Shown here piece after piece: positions 8,355-14,555 of a DNA stretch of 47,396 bases. A program made the position numbers and the translations under genes. The stretch lies in assembly GCA_033763335.1 (NCBI GenBank), contig JANRKU010000141.1:1-47396 (forward strand). The letters are read 5' to 3'. The notes under the pieces were generated by a model. The model worked only from the letters and a program-made list of their open reading frames with translations. It was not told the origin of the DNA and searched no databases. This DNA comes from GCA-2794515 sp033763335 (GTDB taxonomy: Bacteria; Chloroflexota; Anaerolineae; Aggregatilineales; Phototrophicaceae). Position 1 is the stretch's first letter, and each line of letters starts with the position of its first letter.

Positions 8355-9350
8355 TTATAACATGGCTTTGTGCTTCTCAATCATAAGTTTATATGAAAAA
8401 TATCCTAATAATTTATTGTGTGCCTGTTCATCATCTTTTGCCGATTTCTTGAGGTCAGCAATCCGTTGATTCACCCAATCTGGGACGGCAACACCGCCAT
8501 TTTTGGTCAAAATCACCCCTGTGACTTGTGGTTCATCCCGCTTGTGATAGACATTCCAGCCCTTTTTGGGATGCAGGTCATAGCCTTCTGCCCGCAAAAT
8601 GGCACGAATCGCCCGTTCAAAATCACTGGGCGGGCGATGATACCAGCTAAACACCATATCATCCCCATAACGGCTATAACTTCCACCAGAGAGTTCTACC
8701 CGCTTGGCGATTTGCCTATCCATCTCAAAATTGACCAAATTACTCAACATGGGGCTGGTGGGTGCGCCTTGTGGTAATCCGCCCTGATAGGTGGTGAGGA
8801 TGGTCATGAGGCGTGCCACATCTTCATCGCCATACACACCATACCACCATGCTTGTATGCGGTCTGTGCGCGTATTGGGGAAAAAATCTTGAATATCTGC
8901 GGTGATAATAATATCTGCCCCTGCATGTGTCCATACATGGTCAGCGATAGATTTTTTCTTGATAAAACCCATTGCGGCGGGATGGATTTGTTGACCTTTG
9001 AAGCGTTCTTTCAAGATTTCATGTTGAATCGCTTTGAGTAGCGGATTGGGTTCTGCCAAATGGCGGTCTGTGCCATCTTTTTTGGGCTTGGTGAAATGCC
9101 GATAGCCCAATTCTTTTGGCAACCGATTATGCGCGAGCATGGTGTTAATCATTTTTTGTGTTTTAGCGTCCAAATCAGCATAAATTTGTCGTCGTGCAAA
9201 TGCGGGGTCTGCGACATAAAATGACCATCGTATGAGATAAAAAACATGGCGATAAATATCACCACTCACTGTAACCGCATAGGGAGGGTAGTATCGCTTG
9301 TTTATTAGCCGATACCATCCCTTTTTCCATGTTTCAACGAGCGGGTTCAT
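8355..9350 (-). CDS. Retron-like reverse transcriptase
   Basis: A 331-residue reverse transcriptase with all polymerase motifs. The first catalytic Asp is in IITADIQDFFPNT (D153 counting from the GTG at 9353). Then come GGLPQGAPTSPMLSNL (about 191-206), the catalytic YGDD (229-232) in SYSRYGDDMVFS, and a motif-D Lys in LHPKKGW. A VTG triplet (277-279, PQVTGVILTKNG) is a hallmark of retron RTs. The QG..SP form excludes diversity-generating RTs, which have SQ. There is no maturase, endonuclease or Cas1 fusion. The AMGFIKKKSIADHVWTH block corresponds to the retron NAxxH region, with the final His kept but NA changed. The start is placed at the ATG overlapping the SPFH stop (TGATG), with AAGGG 7 bases before; a GTG three bases earlier is possible. 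It is coupled to the SPFH gene and downstream of a structured leader. Confidence 0.93.
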   Translation of the reverse strand: MNPLVETWKKGWYRLINKRYYPPYAVTVSGDIYRHVFYLIRWSFYVADPAFARRQIYADLDAKTQKMINTMLAHNRLPKELGYRHFTKPKKDGTDRHLAEPNPLLKAIQHEILKERFKGQQIHPAAMGFIKKKSIADHVWTHAGADIIITADIQDFFPNTRTDRIQAWWYGVYGDEDVARLMTILTTYQGGLPQGAPTSPMLSNLVNFEMDRQIAKRVELSGGSYSRYGDDMVFSWYHRPPSDFERAIRAILRAEGYDLHPKKGWNVYHKRDEPQVTGVILTKNGGVAVPDWVNQRIADLKKSAKDDEQAHNKLLGYFSYKLMIEKHKAML

Positions 9351-10093
9351 CACTCGCCCTTATCATCCGCCATTTTGCGGACGAATAAACTGGCTAAATC
9401 GGGCAACATGACCACATTACCTTGTTTACTGGCGAGTTTGACCAATGCGTCAAGTTCTTGCATCCGCATGACATTCGGATTTTCGCTGAGGATTTTAGCG
9501 GTGTTGGCGCGTGCGCGTGCAGAAGCCACTTCATGCCGTGCTTTAATCAAATCGGCACGCCCAGACCGTTCTGCCTCAAATTCTTCCATCATGACAGTCC
9601 GCACATTACCGGGCAACACAATATCGCGGATGCCGACCCGTTTGAGCGTAATGCCATATTCAGTTGCCAGTGGGGTAATTTTTTGGGTGATAGTATCGCC
9701 CATTTCGGCGCGTGTTTCGAGCAATTGGTCAATGGTTGAGCCTGCGATTTGGTTGCGGAGTTCCAATTGCAAATCTTGATAGAGTTGTTGCGAAAAATTT
9801 TCGACCACATTAATGGCTTTGATGGGGTCATCCACCACATATTGAGCAATGAGGCTCACACGGACACCAATTTTATCGGCGGTGAGCATTTCTTGCCCGC
9901 TAATGACTTCGCTCATTTGCCTCATACTGACATAGGTGAGTTCAATGGCTTCCCAACGCCAAAATGTGTATTTTCCCGCTTCTAAGAGGCGCTCAAATTT
10001 GCCATCTTTATAGAGTAAGGCACGTTCATATTGTTTGACGATGAATTGTTGTTGAAGTCCAAAAAGCCCTTTATTTGGTGTGTCGTCTGCCAT
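9350..10093 (-). CDS. SPFH/band-7 (stomatin-prohibitin-like) protein, soluble form
   Basis: A 247-residue protein of the SPFH/band-7 family when started at 10093, where GAGGGACG lies directly upstream. A longer frame to 10156 runs into a palindromic repeat and lacks a site. The SPFH core runs from about residue 15 to 190: beta-rich start QQQFIVKQYERALLYKDGK, then LTADKIGVRVSLIAQYVVDDP and IGIRDIVLPGNVRTVMMEEFEAE. A helical tail (AERSGRADLIKARHEVASARARANTA) is of the type that forms coiled coils in oligomeric rings. Unlike most slipins it has no N-terminal membrane segment. SPFH proteins form large membrane-associated cages and scaffold partners. Its stop overlaps the RT start, so the two products are probably made together. 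Alternative: an unrelated housekeeping slipin that happens to precede the RT. Confidence 0.9.
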   Translation of the reverse strand: MADDTPNKGLFGLQQQFIVKQYERALLYKDGKFERLLEAGKYTFWRWEAIELTYVSMRQMSEVISGQEMLTADKIGVRVSLIAQYVVDDPIKAINVVENFSQQLYQDLQLELRNQIAGSTIDQLLETRAEMGDTITQKITPLATEYGITLKRVGIRDIVLPGNVRTVMMEEFEAERSGRADLIKARHEVASARARANTAKILSENPNVMRMQELDALVKLASKQGNVVMLPDLASLFVRKMADDKGE

Positions 10094-10143
10094 TTTTTCG
10101 TCCCTCACCTTTATTTTGTGGTATTTAGTTTGATTAGCTATGG

Positions 10144-10170
10144 AAGGGAGCAACATGTTGCGCCCTTACG
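10144..10170. repeat. Degenerate family A palindrome
   Basis: AGGGAGCAACATGTT joined to GCGCCCTTAC: the same palindrome as at 1653, 41953 and 42169, with the left arm eroded. It lies about 50 bases upstream of the SPFH start, in its leader. Confidence 0.7.
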
Positions 10171-10255
10171 GACTTAAAGACATTATATTGTGTAATGGAT
10201 GACTAGCAAAGCGTATGTTATCCACATATTAGTCAAAAGTTGATATTTTCCAAGC

Positions 10256-10502
10256 ACCCGCAGGCACTCACAACGCGCTACTTTGGGGGATAGACGGTTA
10301 ACTCAAGGCTCACAGCACCCCGTAGGATGATGATTTTGACTTGCGGGTATCCCCGCCTATGCAAGCCCATTTGGGGCGTACCGCCGAAGCGGTCAGGAGT
10401 GCCTGCGCGGGTTGGAACATATACTGTCGGACGCGAGCGTCCGACAGTATGTGAGAACCCACACGCGGAATATGCACATCTACGAAAGCATACCGCACAT
10501 AT
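10256..10502 (-). ncRNA. Candidate structured leader RNA upstream of the SPFH-RT pair (possible msr-msd-like RNA)
   Basis: No gene is visible here, but the minus strand folds strongly. A hairpin P0 uses 10465-10475 with 10488-10496. P1 is a perfect 13-bp stem with a 4-base loop at 10421-10450. P2 is a long-range stem joining 10397-10412 to 10256-10269 (14 pairs, 2-base bulge) that encloses four arms. These are P3 (10380-10393, 5 bp capped by a UUCG tetraloop when read on the minus strand), P4 (10365-10377), P5 (10343-10356, 5 bp, or a competing CTTGC/GCAAG pairing) and P6 (10278-10289 with 10318-10325, 8 bp with a bulge). The stable UUCG cap exists only on the strand of the SPFH-RT genes. A promoter lies at 10510-10538. 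The closing inverted repeat with inner arms recalls the a1/a2 plan of retron RNAs. Boundaries and function are inferred. Confidence 0.5.
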
Positions 10503-10509
10503 ATTCTAT

Positions 10510-10538
10510 ATTTAACCGTGAAAGAGGATTTTTGTCAA
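10510..10538 (-). promoter_or_regulatory. Sigma-70-like promoter for the structured RNA and SPFH-RT genes
   Basis: On the minus strand TTGACA (10538-10533) is followed after exactly 17 bases by TTAAAT (10515-10510). This predicts a start near 10503, immediately before hairpin P0 and about 400 bases upstream of the SPFH start codon. Confidence 0.55.
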
Positions 10539-10570
10539 GCGCAAAATGAACAATAATGACACTTTTTAGA

Positions 10571-10616
10571 AATAATAGATAAATCGGCTAGGGTAAATCG
10601 GCAGGGAGCAAATGAA
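10571..10616. repeat. Direct repeat, left copy, bounding a two-gene cassette
   Basis: A 46-base segment repeated at 11481-11526 in the same orientation. The central 29 bases (10583-10611 and 11493-11521) are identical and the outer parts differ at about five positions. The right copy encodes the last residues of the PIN-domain gene. The left copy is outside any gene. Together they enclose a cassette of about 0.9 kb. Confidence 0.85.
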
Positions 10617-10690
10617 TTGGAAAATTTGCGGATTTACAATTATTTTGCTCTAATTATATAAGTAGGTTTTTATTTATAGATAACCACAGT

Positions 10691-11095
10691 ATGGGTATTT
10701 TTATTATGCAGTGGCGAGACCATTTACCAGATGACTGCCCACCTGATGACGCACTACCTGCTCATGGGCTTGTATATCGTTTAGCAAACAAAGCCAATTT
10801 CGATTCAAAAGATTTTCTATCACGCCGAGAAGAAAAGCCTGATGGTGAATGGGATGTAACTGAATGTATTGCAGGAGGAGTTTCAATATATACCGAATTA
10901 AATGGAATTAAACGCCTTCAAGAAATTAGTCCTGCTATGAGGCGCAAAAAAATAATCAAAGGCACTTTAGAATCAAAGCATGGTAAAATGAAAAATACAC
11001 CAAGCACAACACATCCATCTCATTTTACTTGGTGGATACCAATTGATTCACAACCATGGAAAGTGTTTCAGCTTGTTAATTTGTCGGATACTTAA
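10691..11095 (+). CDS. Protein of unknown function, first gene of a repeat-flanked cassette
   Basis: A 134-residue soluble protein; an ATG 15 bases downstream (MQWRDHLPDDCPPDD) may be the true start, and neither has a strong ribosome site. It is acidic at the N-terminus with an unusual Asp/Pro cluster. The middle contains SRREEKPDGEWDVTECIAGG and the end contains HFTWWIPIDSQPW. I do not recognise a family. The next gene starts 2 bases after its stop, so they form one unit. Both genes are AT-richer than the flanking PDH, ClpC or PKS genes and lie between direct repeats, which suggests horizontal gain. A toxin/immunity or defence pair is a guess from context only. Confidence 0.6.
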   Translation: MGIFIMQWRDHLPDDCPPDDALPAHGLVYRLANKANFDSKDFLSRREEKPDGEWDVTECIAGGVSIYTELNGIKRLQEISPAMRRKKIIKGTLESKHGKMKNTPSTTHPSHFTWWIPIDSQPWKVFQLVNLSDT

Positions 11096-11097
11096 AT

Positions 11098-11478
11098 ATG
11101 AGTGTACTTGCGAAGAATACATATCTAGGAAAATTAGAGTTAGTCGAGGTTTTCGAGTATTATGACAAACCTATTCTTTTCGCCTGTCGTAGTGCTTCGG
11201 GACAACTCTATCTTGTTGTGCAAGAAAACGATTATGATGAATATGAAACGTGGTTATATTGCAGTTTGTCAAATACCAGATTTCAACAAATACGCTCAGG
11301 GGGCATAGATTTATACAATGCTTTTAAGTTAGCAGAGGATGATTTTGTTTTCCTCGTCAAACTTTTTTATAATGCCGATATTGACTCTGAGATAACACCT
11401 ATCCCTGTAGCACAGCTTGAAGAAAACCAGTTACCAAAGCCAAATGTCTTTATCAATGTTGTGACCGAAACGCTTTGA
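11098..11478 (+). CDS. DUF6575-like protein
   Basis: A 126-residue protein with the layout I associate with DUF6575: YLGKLELVEVFEYYDKPILF at the N-terminus, then LYLVVQENDYDEYETWLY and the block IRSGGIDLYNAFKLAEDD. Function of this family is not known to me. It has no membrane segment or recognisable catalytic site. It begins 2 bases after the preceding unknown gene, probably with coupled translation, and its stop is 2 bases before the right-hand direct repeat. The family call is from memory of the pattern and should be checked by profile search. Confidence 0.6.
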   Translation: MSVLAKNTYLGKLELVEVFEYYDKPILFACRSASGQLYLVVQENDYDEYETWLYCSLSNTRFQQIRSGGIDLYNAFKLAEDDFVFLVKLFYNADIDSEITPIPVAQLEENQLPKPNVFINVVTETL

Positions 11479-11480
11479 GT

Positions 11481-11526
11481 AATAATGGCTCAATCGGCTA
11501 GGGTAAATCGGCAGGGAGCAACTGAA
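11481..11526. repeat. Direct repeat, right copy, at the 3' end of the PIN gene
   Basis: Second copy of the 46-base repeat at 10571. Read on the minus strand it encodes the final residues LLPADLP and stop of the PIN-domain gene, so the repeat could be an insertion site whose sequence restores the end of that gene. Confidence 0.85.
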
Positions 11527-11912
11527 AAAAGGGTGCATGATTAGGGACTATTTTGCGAAAATCACGCTCATCAAAGGTGCATATATGGGTAATATTTAGG
11601 CGTTCTGAGAGTGCTACAAGGCAACAATCCACAAAATCGAGGTCAGATTCATGGTATTTTTGCATGACTTGTCCCGCACGTGCAATATCTTCTTTCAATA
11701 TTGGGATTAGTGAAAATTTAGATTCTGCGGTTGTCGCCAAAAATTTGATGACCATCGCTTGATGAATACGGCTACGTACCATATAGGCAACCTCACCCAC
11801 AAACCACATCAGGGATAATATAGTTAATATCTTGACGATGTGCAATGCTAAGTGCAGGTAGTCGTTGTTTATCATTGAGACTATTTAATGCAAAGAGAAA
11901 ACTACTATCCAT
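11498..11912 (-). pseudogene. VapC-like PIN-domain toxin, frameshifted
   Basis: Two frames together give a complete PIN domain of about 135 residues. The first frame starts at the ATG 11912 (MDSSFLFALNSLNDKQR) or at a GTG at 11939 and reads to IIPDVV, then stops at 11793-11795. The rest, VGEVAYMVRSRIHQ to LLPADLP, lies in the +1 frame. Removing one base from the three-A run at 11801-11803 (TTT on the coding strand) restores DVVVGEVAYM. All four acidic residues expected for the Mg-dependent RNase are present across the two frames: D2, the E of GEVAY, the D of DFVD and the D of TFDERD. So it is either recently inactivated or a sequence error. It follows its antitoxin by a short overlap or gap. 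Confidence 0.8.
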
Positions 11913-11925
11913 AAGAGCATCAATC

Positions 11926-12177
11926 TTATCTGGAATCACGCATCATCTCCCGCAAAATATCATCAAAATGTTCGGCTATATCATCTCTATCAGCAATTGC
12001 ACCCATTTCTTCGGCAGAATATGCCATATGCAATATGGGGTTATCGCGTAAATGTGTTTCATATGCCTGAATCCAATTTCGCAAAATATCTTCTATTGCC
12101 TGTCCCTGAAATTTGGCGATAGTCGTCAGTTTTTCGATGATTTGCTCATCACGAATATGCAATTCTGAATTAGCCAT
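11926..12177 (-). CDS. Antitoxin-like protein paired with the PIN toxin
   Basis: An 83-residue protein when started at 12177, where AGAGGA lies 8 bases upstream; a longer frame to 12195 is less likely. The N-terminal half (ELHIRDEQIIEKLTTIAKFQGQ) has the short strand-helix-helix look of small RHH-type DNA-binding antitoxins. The C-terminal half is acidic (MGAIADRDDIAEHFDDILREMM), as in antitoxin tails that cap a PIN RNase. Its stop lies 14 bases past the PIN gene's possible GTG start, a typical toxin-antitoxin overlap. Family not identified precisely. Confidence 0.7.
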   Translation of the reverse strand: MANSELHIRDEQIIEKLTTIAKFQGQAIEDILRNWIQAYETHLRDNPILHMAYSAEEMGAIADRDDIAEHFDDILREMMRDSR

Positions 12178-12223
12178 TGGGGTTTTCCTCTTCACTCATT
12201 TATGACCATTATAGCATCAGAAA

Positions 12224-12253
12224 GCAAAAACGAGCATTTCTGCCCGTTTTTGC
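12224..12253. repeat. Hairpin/direct repeat at the left edge of the TIR island
   Basis: A hairpin with 13-base arms, one mismatch and a TTTC loop (GCAAAAACGAGCA / TGCCCGTTTTTGC). Positions 12226-12251 match 15149-15174, the terminator at the other end of the island, at 25 of 26 bases. It lies between two divergent genes, where nothing needs terminating, so a duplicated boundary is more likely than a working terminator. Confidence 0.7.
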
Positions 12254-12349
12254 GCGTCATTCATATAAATTATTTGGTGCAAACAATAAAAAATTGTGTT
12301 ATAGTGTAGTACAAATTGAAAAACATATCAAAATTAGGGGAACGTGATT

Positions 12350-13303
12350 ATGACTAAAGTCATTGTAATTGGAAATATTGCTTATGATGAATTAATGGTT
12401 GTAAATAATCGCCAAATTATTAGTAAAACAACTTCACCTGGGGGACGTGCGTTCAACCAAGCAGTTACATTAGCACGAATGAATGATAGCCTTCAAGTTT
12501 ATATTTTAAGTTGTATTGGGTTAGAAGATGGTGATGAGTTAAAATTTTATTTAACACATGAAAAAATTAAAAATGAGTTTTTGATTTCTACAAATGAATT
12601 TAGAACCGATTACATCCACTCTGAAAATATTGATAATAATCCAGAACCGATTTATTATGCTCGTGTGGGAGCATCTAAGTCTTATTCTCCATCATCGTTA
12701 GACGCGGCTAAAGAATTATTTAAAACTACGTCCGCCTTAGTTGCAACTTTTGCTATCCCTATTGAAACACTTGAATATGCTTATGATTTGATAAAGACCA
12801 ATACAAAGTGTATCACTGTTTTGCGACCCTCTCCAGTAAACTATAATGGACAATTATGTAATCTTGACAACACATCCGTAAAAAGTATTTTTGAAAAAAC
12901 AGATTATCTTGTTGTATCGCAAAGCGATATTGGAGAATTATTAAACAAACAGGATGCTACTTATGAAGATGCAAGTAGTCTAGTAAATTTTGTTCGTAAG
13001 GGGATTATAGTTGCAATAAATGGGCTACCGCGATATTATTACGGGCATGATAATAGTTTTTATGAAATTAATCACAATGAACATCCTTTAATTATTGATA
13101 CAGCAGGTGCTATGGATGTTTTTACAAGTGTTTTCGTGCAGAGAATACTTGATAAAAAATCTCTGGAGGATTCAATCAAATATGCAACTGGTGGTGCATA
13201 TATTTGTGCTAATCGTTTTGGTACTTACGGTAGTCTACCAACATTAGCCGATATAGTAGGATGGGAAAGTAATGGTCATCAAGTCGAACTAAAAAAAAAA
13301 TAA
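12350..13303 (+). CDS. PfkB/ribokinase-fold sugar or nucleoside kinase
   Basis: A 317-residue kinase of the PfkB (ribokinase) family when started at ATG 12350, with AGGGG 9 bases before; a GTG at 12344 is an alternative. The N-terminal start is VIVIGNIAYDELMVV, the substrate-side glycine motif is SPGGRAFNQAVTLARM, and the C-terminal catalytic motif is DTAGAMDVFTSVFV. The general-base Asp of the motif is kept, but the usual GAGD is GAMD, which would alter the anion hole. Substrate unknown. The gene is strikingly AT-rich compared with the PDH operon next door. It ends in a run of ten A. The downstream frame at 13312 is open through that run, so a slip would fuse the two. Confidence 0.85.
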   Translation: MTKVIVIGNIAYDELMVVNNRQIISKTTSPGGRAFNQAVTLARMNDSLQVYILSCIGLEDGDELKFYLTHEKIKNEFLISTNEFRTDYIHSENIDNNPEPIYYARVGASKSYSPSSLDAAKELFKTTSALVATFAIPIETLEYAYDLIKTNTKCITVLRPSPVNYNGQLCNLDNTSVKSIFEKTDYLVVSQSDIGELLNKQDATYEDASSLVNFVRKGIIVAINGLPRYYYGHDNSFYEINHNEHPLIIDTAGAMDVFTSVFVQRILDKKSLEDSIKYATGGAYICANRFGTYGSLPTLADIVGWESNGHQVELKKK

Positions 13304-13311
13304 CTTATAAT

Positions 13312-13629
13312 TTGCCACTTTACATCGAACAGACTCGTGACGAATTAACTATTTATTTATTGGTCAAATTTGAAAATAATGGTTATAAATTGTTTTTACA
13401 TAATCAGATTTTACCTAAAGAAATTAGTGTTGATGAACACACACCAATTTCTACCGAAGATGTAATTATTTCGAGGTGTAAAAACAAGCCCAAGTTGGAT
13501 ACAATAAGGTGGGTAAAATTCGACGATATATCGCAACTATCTGTAGATAATAATCTACGTTCACGAGTTATTGATTCAATTCAGCTTTATATAGATAGGC
13601 ACTATCATGAAAAAATTAACTTCAACTGA
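13312..13629 (+). CDS. Protein of unknown function, possibly the C-terminal domain of the kinase
   Basis: A 105-residue frame opening with TTG and without a ribosome site. In the -1 frame relative to the kinase it is open back through the A10 run at 13291-13300. It may therefore be expressed as an extension of the kinase by slippage, or by reinitiation 8 bases after the kinase stop. The content is beta-rich (ELTIYLLVKFENNGYKLF), ending with IRWVKFDDISQLSVDNNLR and a helix. The segment WVKFDDI recalls the end of Nudix-fold proteins, but there is no Nudix box, so I do not assign it. It overlaps the next gene by 23 bases. Confidence 0.6.
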   Translation: MPLYIEQTRDELTIYLLVKFENNGYKLFLHNQILPKEISVDEHTPISTEDVIISRCKNKPKLDTIRWVKFDDISQLSVDNNLRSRVIDSIQLYIDRHYHEKINFN

Positions 13630-14068
13630 AATAGTAAACTCCGCACAACAAAGTTTTAACAATGACCTATATATATTGGAATCATCAATTGATAAGATTC
13701 TAAATAATAACCCGAATGATTCAATTATCATAGCTGTTATCAACGCTTTTGCCATGAGATTATTACAAGAAACTGTAAAATATGAATTCTATCAAGAAGG
13801 TAAGCAGATAGAATCTCTAATAAATAAGTTAGTAATGCACATGTCAAAGATAAACTCTGAAAGTTTATCTAGAAGAAACATTAAAAGTTATACTATGCAA
13901 ATTGGAAGACCAGAGACTAAAAAAACAATCTCTACACTTAGTAAATCATCCGCCCCCAAAGACACTCCCAAACAACCTCTATCTTCATCGTTAACTCCTT
14001 ATCTTATGCGTGTTGGTAATTCTAAGACGAAAGAAATTATCGAATCAATTGCACAAGCATCAGGATGA
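13607..14068 (+). CDS. Protein of unknown function with two internal short repeats
   Basis: A 153-residue soluble protein. The first 100 residues look helical (IVNSAQQSFNNDLYILESSI; FAMRLLQETVKYEFYQEGKQ). The C-terminal third has two related units: SYTMQIGRPETKKTISTLSK and PYLMRVGNSKTKEIIESIAQ. They share the pattern Y-x-M-x-(I/V)-G-x(3)-T-K-x-x-I and are separated by a Ser/Pro/Lys-rich linker. Repeated short units in a disordered tail suggest a docking peptide, but this is inference. It overlaps the previous gene and ends 4 bases before the next, so it is part of the same operon as the TIR gene. No family recognised. Confidence 0.65.
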   Translation: MKKLTSTEIVNSAQQSFNNDLYILESSIDKILNNNPNDSIIIAVINAFAMRLLQETVKYEFYQEGKQIESLINKLVMHMSKINSESLSRRNIKSYTMQIGRPETKKTISTLSKSSAPKDTPKQPLSSSLTPYLMRVGNSKTKEIIESIAQASG

Positions 14069-14072
14069 TATT

Positions 14073-14555
14073 ATGCCTCGCTGGTTAAAACAATTATGCG
14101 AACATTATAGCCAAGAAAAGTTCGGCTATGAAGTTAATCTTAACAAATCAGGTGGTATAGAAGAAGAATTAATCCGAGTAATCTATATTCACGAAAATAA
14201 CGCCGCCGAAAATAAGCCGTCAGCTAATCCTGATAAAGACGATAAAATCCAACTTGTTATCCGTGAAATGGATAATTATTTTATTGGAGTTGTCTATTTT
14301 AGACCACTTGATGAATTTAAAGATCTTGCAAATTGCATAGCAAAATTCTTTTTGGGATTAAATAGTAATGACAGAGACCCAGTGACTGCATGGGGTCACG
14401 AACAAGAGATTTTAAGATGTCGTTATTCAAAAGAAATATCAACTGATTTTGGCGAAAATGTTGCACGTTGTGCTACCATCTGGGCGCATCTGAGGACAAT
14501 TGCTTCGCAATTCTCTGTCTTATTAGAAAAAGCAAAGGAGGATTGCGTTCAGTGA
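14073..14555 (+). CDS. Protein of unknown function, adjacent to and coupled with the TIR gene
   Basis: A 160-residue protein when started at ATG 14073, where AGGAT lies about 8 bases upstream; a longer frame from 14010 runs inside the preceding gene. It alternates strands and helices. The central block is IQLVIREMDNYFIGVVYFRP, followed by FKDLANCIAKFFLGLNS and a helical end AHLRTIASQFSVLLEKAKED. I do not recognise it. Its stop overlaps the GTG start of the TIR gene (GTGA), a sign of coupled translation and fixed stoichiometry. It may be the sensor or regulator of the TIR effector, but nothing in the sequence proves this. Confidence 0.7.
   Translation: MPRWLKQLCEHYSQEKFGYEVNLNKSGGIEEELIRVIYIHENNAAENKPSANPDKDDKIQLVIREMDNYFIGVVYFRPLDEFKDLANCIAKFFLGLNSNDRDPVTAWGHEQEILRCRYSKEISTDFGENVARCATIWAHLRTIASQFSVLLEKAKEDCVQ

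Noticed and set aside
8355..9350. Reading the RT as part of a diversity-generating retroelement or a group II intron
   Set aside because: Motif is QG..SP, not SQ; no template/variable repeat pair was seen, no maturase or endonuclease domain, and no intron domain V-like hairpin.
10256..10502. Reading the structured leader as RNase P RNA, tmRNA or signal-recognition RNA
   Set aside because: None of the conserved cores of these RNAs is present, and it lies in the leader of a protein operon.
14468..14551. Upstream extension of the TIR gene
   Set aside because: The extension overlaps the previous gene and reads like a shadow; a strong AAAGGAGG site serves the GTG at 14552.
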